NCBI GenBank assembly: GCA_016781775.1
Contig: JADDPR010000498.1
Span: 1 to 9,599, forward strand
Direction: 5' to 3'
Origin: Rubrobacter sp.
Lineage (GTDB): Bacteria > Actinomycetota > Rubrobacteria > Rubrobacterales > Rubrobacteraceae
Length of the DNA stretch: 9,599 bases
A program made the position numbers and the translations under genes. A model generated the notes under the pieces. That model did not search any database. It had not been told where the DNA came from and saw only the letters and a program-made list of their open reading frames with translations. Position 1 is the first letter of the stretch; every line of letters begins with the position of its first letter. Below, one piece after another: positions 6,803-9,599 of the stretch.

Positions 6803-7063
6803 CTACTTCCTGTACTGCTTTAGTAGCTCGACGGCCTCCTCCGGCGTCGGCAGATCGGGCGTCACCAACATGACCTCCAGGTCGTGGTCCGCGAGCTTGT
6901 ACCGCCCCTTCTTCGTGGCAGAGGTCCCCGGCCAAACGGTGTAGCGGTCGGACCTTGGGTGTACCCCGATGGGGTCAGCGAAGAGTGGACCGAGGGGCAG
7001 CCATGTCACCGCCCATCCCCTCTCCCTCAGCGTCTCTCCGACGCGGTGTCTGCCTTCGTTCAC
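6803..7063 (-). CDS. small protein of unknown function
   Basis: GTG 7061-7063, with GGAAGGAG 7 nt before it, is a much better start than the upstream in-frame codon at 7141, and gives 86 residues. The sequence RERGWAVTWLPLGPLFADPI followed by a basic middle (TSATKKGRYKLADHDLE), a hydrophobic strand (VMLVTP) and a C-terminal helix (PEEAVELLKQY) suggests a compact alpha/beta fold. No catalytic motif is certain. It is the first gene of a two-gene leftward unit with 6487-6801, divergent from the zinc-ribbon gene at 7173. The function is unknown. Confidence 0.6.
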   Translation of the reverse strand: MNEGRHRVGETLRERGWAVTWLPLGPLFADPIGVHPRSDRYTVWPGTSATKKGRYKLADHDLEVMLVTPDLPTPEEAVELLKQYRK

Positions 7064-7172
7064 TGGTTCGCTCCTTCCGTTCTCGTTCTTACGACGCCCG
7101 TAGTCTCGCACCGAACCTGGTTGTGCTAAAACACAAAGCAATAAACAAATTGGTCAACACAAAAGGTTAAAA
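7064..7172. promoter_or_regulatory. divergent control region, AT-rich half with inverted repeat
   Basis: This gap separates the leftward gene starting at 7063 from the rightward gene starting at 7173. Bases 7121-7172 are strikingly AT-rich for this window and hold TTGTG-N6-CACAA (7121-7136), a perfect 5-bp inverted repeat, plus two copies of AACACAAA (about 7129 and 7156). AAAAGG lies 6 nt before ATG 7173 and is the likely ribosome binding site. I cannot assign a -35/-10 pair with confidence in either direction. Confidence 0.45.
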
Positions 7173-8153
7173 ATGGGAATATCTGGCGAGAAATTCGCTG
7201 ACGCTTCCGCCAAAGCTATAAACCGAGAATTGCGCGACGGGCAGTGGTTGCTGTGCAGCGGTTACGACCTAAAACGTGCAAGTAGCGGGGAGCGGTACGT
7301 GATTGCGCGAAGAGGCGCGCACGGCATAGTGAGGACGTCCGACCTCGACTACTACCGTCCGCTCGTCGATCATCCAGACCTGTTCCTCAAGTTTGCGCGG
7401 TTGAAGTTGGATATCCTTGGGCCAGTTTCCTGGTCGGAGTCTCTGACGGGGTACCCGCTAATCTTCGACGAATACGACTACCACGGTCTGGAGACCGACG
7501 GGAACGTCGAGGCAGCCCTCGAGTGGGCGACGAGAGAAGGCGGAGTATTGGGCCTCACACCCGGTAGACCCCCCAGGGATGGTGGGGAGCCGCTCAAGAG
7601 CGGCGGTAATCCGATGGGTGGGGAGTCGGACACGGTCTGGCGTTTCGTGATCGAATCCTTCATCGCGCGGCGAACGCTGCGGCTGTACGAGGCCGCCACG
7701 GACCCGGACGGTGTTGATGTCGGGGCCATACGTAGCCTCATGGGCCTGACGCCCTTCGGCGACGAGTCCCCTCAGTTCGCCCGCCGGCAGGCGTTGGATT
7801 CGGTCGCGCGTATCGTGGAGAGGATGGTGGCCGACCTGTGCCACCCCATCCTGCGCCGCAAGGACGACGGGATCGTCCAAGGGTGGGGGTTCAAGAACCT
7901 GCTCGGGGCCATGTGGTTGCAGATGATGTGGCTCATGATTGCAGACGCCGGCCGCCGCTGCCGGAGGCCAGGGTGCAACAGGGCCATTACGATAAAGGTG
8001 CCGAAGGCTGAGGAGTTGACGTACACGGAGGCGGACCGTGCTGGGAAGAAGTGGCACGTCCCGCAGAAGTACGCCACGCGCAAAGACAAAATCTACTGCT
8101 CGCCGAGCTGTAACACGATGGCGTACAGGGCAAGGAAGAAACAGGAGGGGTAA
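7173..8153 (+). CDS. 326-residue protein with C-terminal zinc ribbon, function unknown
   Basis: The C-terminus carries a probable zinc site: CRRPGC (C263, C268) and YCSPSC (C309, C313), followed by a basic tail (NTMAYRARKKQEG). This layout resembles the C-terminal zinc ribbon of CGNR-type proteins, where it is thought to bind DNA. The 40 residues between the two cysteine pairs are longer than usual and Lys-rich. The N-terminal 260 residues include YPLIFDEYDYHGLE, ALEWATREGGVLGLTPGRPP and the hydrophobic helix LLGAMWLQMMWLMIADAG (243-260) just before the ribbon; I do not recognise this part. The helix looks like a packed core helix more than a membrane span, since the ribbon follows at once. 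The early codons are more AT-rich than in neighbouring genes. A regulator or element-defence protein are both possible; neither is shown. Confidence 0.8.
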   Translation: MGISGEKFADASAKAINRELRDGQWLLCSGYDLKRASSGERYVIARRGAHGIVRTSDLDYYRPLVDHPDLFLKFARLKLDILGPVSWSESLTGYPLIFDEYDYHGLETDGNVEAALEWATREGGVLGLTPGRPPRDGGEPLKSGGNPMGGESDTVWRFVIESFIARRTLRLYEAATDPDGVDVGAIRSLMGLTPFGDESPQFARRQALDSVARIVERMVADLCHPILRRKDDGIVQGWGFKNLLGAMWLQMMWLMIADAGRRCRRPGCNRAITIKVPKAEELTYTEADRAGKKWHVPQKYATRKDKIYCSPSCNTMAYRARKKQEG

Positions 8154-8167
8154 GGCCCCCGCTGTGC

Positions 8168-8192
8168 AGACCTCGACCACGACGTGAGGTCT
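8168..8192. terminator. 7-bp inverted repeat downstream of the zinc-ribbon gene
   Basis: AGACCTC (8168-8174) and GAGGTCT (8186-8192) match perfectly around an 11-nt spacer, 15 nt after the stop codon of the 7173-8153 gene. No T-run follows. It may end or attenuate that transcript before the next promoter, or it may be a protein-binding site. Confidence 0.35.
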
Positions 8193-8198
8193 CAGGGA

Positions 8199-8233
8199 TT
8201 GCATTTAATGCATACTTGTGATTTAATTTAGTT
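8199..8233 (+). promoter_or_regulatory. promoter with GCAT-N3-ATGC operator, leaderless start
   Basis: TTGCAT (8199-8204) and TTTAAT (8222-8227) are 17 bp apart, and ATG 8234 follows 6 nt after the -10 box, so transcription should start at or within a base or two of the start codon. TGCATT-T-AATGCA (8200-8212) is a perfect palindrome that covers the -35 box. Its GCAT-N3-ATGC core matches the one in the XRE promoter (6384-6394). Confidence 0.65.
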
Positions 8234-8668
8234 ATGAGCGAACAGACCAAATCAACGAACGGAATACCCCTACCCGAAAACCCCGATAAGCCTTCCAGCA
8301 AGCATGCCGTTGTGGACGTGAGGTTTGCCCGCCTGCTCGCGGAGGACTTCGGTATCGAGACTAGAGTCATCCTCGACGCCCTCGAAGGCGAGCCTCAGAA
8401 GGCGGCAATCGCTATCAGCGAGTGGGCCGTCGAGAGGACTGACGACTCGGCCTTCGCCCTCACCTCCTGGGCCAAGAAGCATCGCAGGGGCCGCCACCGC
8501 ACCGACCGCCGGGGCCACCGGCAAAGCGCCGCGCGGGAGACACGGGACGGTACCCGGGAGCAACAGGACGAGCCCCGGAGGGGTACGACCCCGGCCCGCC
8601 CCCGTCATGTTGCCGGTGGCCTCGACGCGGCCTTCGTCCGGGCGAACGTCGAGAGGATGAGTTCGTGA
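8234..8668 (+). CDS. first gene of the rightward operon, unknown function
   Basis: The 144-residue protein begins at ATG 8234 with no ribosome binding site, in line with a leaderless mRNA. Residues 1-25 are polar. Residues about 26-85 look folded and helical (DVRFARLLAEDFGIETRVIL, then AAIAISEWAVERTDDSAFAL). Residues 86-130 are very rich in Arg, Gly and Pro and probably disordered and nucleic-acid binding. The segment AFALTSWAKKHRRG resembles ends of phage replication-accessory proteins, but that is weak. The stop overlaps the next start as GTGA (8665-8668), so the genes are coupled. The Arg-rich part keeps G/C-ending codons, so I see no reason to call a frameshift. Confidence 0.65.
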   Translation: MSEQTKSTNGIPLPENPDKPSSKHAVVDVRFARLLAEDFGIETRVILDALEGEPQKAAIAISEWAVERTDDSAFALTSWAKKHRRGRHRTDRRGHRQSAARETRDGTREQQDEPRRGTTPARPRHVAGGLDAAFVRANVERMSS

Positions 8669-8931
8669 GCGAGGAGAGGCAGGACCCCGAGATGATGGCG
8701 TACACGTTCTCCGAGCACATCGCGGACCAGGAGGGCGACGCCGCACAGGAGTACCTCGTACGGTTCGTGGACGAGCTCTTGACCCTGGAGCCCGGCCTCG
8801 CGGAACGCATGACGGATGCCGTGCTCACCGACCTTGCCGAGGAGATAGCTCGCCGAGAGGACCCCAAACACGCACACGCCACCATCGAGTTGATACGCCA
8901 GATCGAGGAGGAGTGGAGGCGTGATGCTTGA
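8665..8931 (+). CDS. small acidic helical protein of unknown function
   Basis: The 88-residue protein starts at GTG 8665 in a GTGA overlap with the preceding stop, with GAGAGG about 10 nt upstream; ATG 8692 is a second possible start. The sequence is acidic and mostly helical (EYLVRFVDELLTLEPGLAER, then ELIRQIEEEWRRDA). No cysteines, membrane segments or catalytic motifs are present. The next gene starts 8 nt before its stop codon. The family is not recognised. Confidence 0.65.
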   Translation: MSEERQDPEMMAYTFSEHIADQEGDAAQEYLVRFVDELLTLEPGLAERMTDAVLTDLAEEIARREDPKHAHATIELIRQIEEEWRRDA

Positions 8932-9073
8932 GTTGCCGCGCGGCGTCTGGCGTTGGATTGCCGAGAACGGGCGGGACCTCGGCCGGATAGCTGCAGGCGT
9001 GGAGAGGATAGCCGACGAGCTCGCCGCTATACGCAAGGCCATGCAAGACGACGAACAGAAGGAGCAAGGATGA
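8924..9073 (+). CDS. 49-residue helical microprotein inside the rightward operon
   Basis: ATG 8924-8926 opens a 49-codon frame to TGA 9071-9073. It overlaps the upstream gene by 8 nt and the downstream start by 4 nt (ATGA), and has GGAGG and GAGGAGGAG just upstream. GTG 8921 is an in-frame alternative. The translation begins MLELPRGVWRWIAENGRDLG and continues as a regular heptad-like helix (RIAAGVERIADELAAIRKAM), so it probably forms a coiled coil. The tight fit between two genes is the main support. The function is unknown. Confidence 0.6.
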   Translation: MLELPRGVWRWIAENGRDLGRIAAGVERIADELAAIRKAMQDDEQKEQG

Positions 9074-9585
9074 TGCAGGAGCGGAACGCGAACCCGGAGA
9101 CCACGACCCCCGAGGCCACCATCCACCCCATGACCCGCAAGGCCGCCAACACGAGCCTCGCTAAACGAGCCATCTCCCCCGACAGCCACAAGGCCGTCCT
9201 CGCCGGCGCCCTCTCCCTGGAGGAGGCGCGGTCGCTTGGCCGCAACGCTGGCCCGGCCGGTCCTGCGGTGCGCGTCAACAAGAACGACAGGACTCCGACC
9301 AAGACGCCCTGCCTCTGTGGCTGCGGTGAGCTCGTCCGGCGCAACTTCAAAGCCGGGCATGACCAGCGAATGGTGACGCTGGCGAAGGCTTACGTGCGCG
9401 GGGAGGCCGACCTCACCGACGAGCAGATGGAGTACGTCGAGATCTCGGGCAAGCTGGACCGGGCGCGGACACAGGTCCAGAAGGAGGAGCGCAAGCGCCA
9501 GGAGGTCACGGCGAGGAAGGCCGAGGCCCAGCGCCGGAAGGAGGGCCGCGAGGCCGAGGCGAAGAGGCGGAACGCCGAGAAGTAG
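9070..9585 (+). CDS. CxCGCG/GHD zinc-motif protein with charged coiled-coil tail
   Basis: The start is one of two tandem ATGs (9070 or 9073), both behind AAGGAG (9059-9064); the first gives 171 residues and overlaps the preceding stop. The frame extends upstream to 8953, but that part is the shadow of the 49-residue gene. Residues about 80-99 read CLCGCGELVRRNFKAGHDQR: the CxCGCG cysteines plus the His-Asp of GHD form a small metal-binding motif common in proteins of actinobacterial genomes and phages, with unknown or DNA-related roles. The last 50 residues are almost all Lys, Arg, Glu and Ala and should form a long helix. The gene ends 14 nt before the right edge, and whether the operon continues cannot be seen. 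Confidence 0.75.
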   Translation: MMQERNANPETTTPEATIHPMTRKAANTSLAKRAISPDSHKAVLAGALSLEEARSLGRNAGPAGPAVRVNKNDRTPTKTPCLCGCGELVRRNFKAGHDQRMVTLAKAYVRGEADLTDEQMEYVEISGKLDRARTQVQKEERKRQEVTARKAEAQRRKEGREAEAKRRNAEK

Positions 9586-9599
9586 CCAGCAACCACCTC

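Noticed and set aside
7458..8204. 248-residue minus-strand frame
   Set aside because: It is antisense to the zinc-ribbon gene, and its sequence shows no motif or coding character of its own.
8605..9360. 251-residue minus-strand frame
   Set aside because: It is antisense to the rightward operon, whose four genes have overlapping starts and stops, ribosome binding sites and recognisable motifs.
1..9599. CRISPR array, rRNA or tRNA genes
   Set aside because: No regularly spaced identical repeats of 24-40 nt and no conserved rRNA or tRNA sequence were seen on either strand.

Overview
The window is GC-rich with strongly G/C-ending codons, which suggests a high-GC actinobacterium. A Rubrobacter-like host is possible, but that is an impression and not shown by the sequence. 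The left end (about 1-1770) looks like host chromosome: a start-less reading frame on the minus strand (48-287), then a secreted cupredoxin-like protein with a large cysteine-repeat domain (339-1766).

From about 1994 to the right edge, the content looks like an integrated phage, plasmid or integrative conjugative element. The minus-strand block holds, from its promoter end leftward: an XRE-type regulator (5884-6369), a small conserved-looking protein (5406-5828), a primase-polymerase/D5 helicase replication protein (3293-5403, broken by one frameshift near 5101), a cluster of GTATAC palindromes (3140-3246), a Cys3-His zinc-motif protein (2581-3042), a small coiled-coil-type protein with a probable frameshift (2265-2609), and a 54-residue ORF (1994-2158). 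Further right on the same strand are two coupled small genes of unknown role (6803-7063 and 6487-6801).

The plus-strand block starts at an AT-rich divergent region (7064-7172) with a 326-residue zinc-ribbon protein (7173-8153). It continues with a tight run of four overlapping small genes (8234-9585) that ends in a protein with a CxCGCG...GHD zinc-binding motif. No integrase, terminase large subunit, portal, capsid or transfer gene is visible, so the element's type and ends cannot be fixed from this window.

The best regulatory signal is a pair of promoters, one before the XRE gene and one before the four-gene run. Both have a sigma-70-type -10 box only 6-8 nt from the start codon, so both predict leaderless mRNAs. 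Both also carry the same GCAT-N3-ATGC palindrome inside the promoter. The simplest reading is that the XRE protein controls its own gene and the rightward operon through this site, as in a lysogeny-type switch; this is inference.
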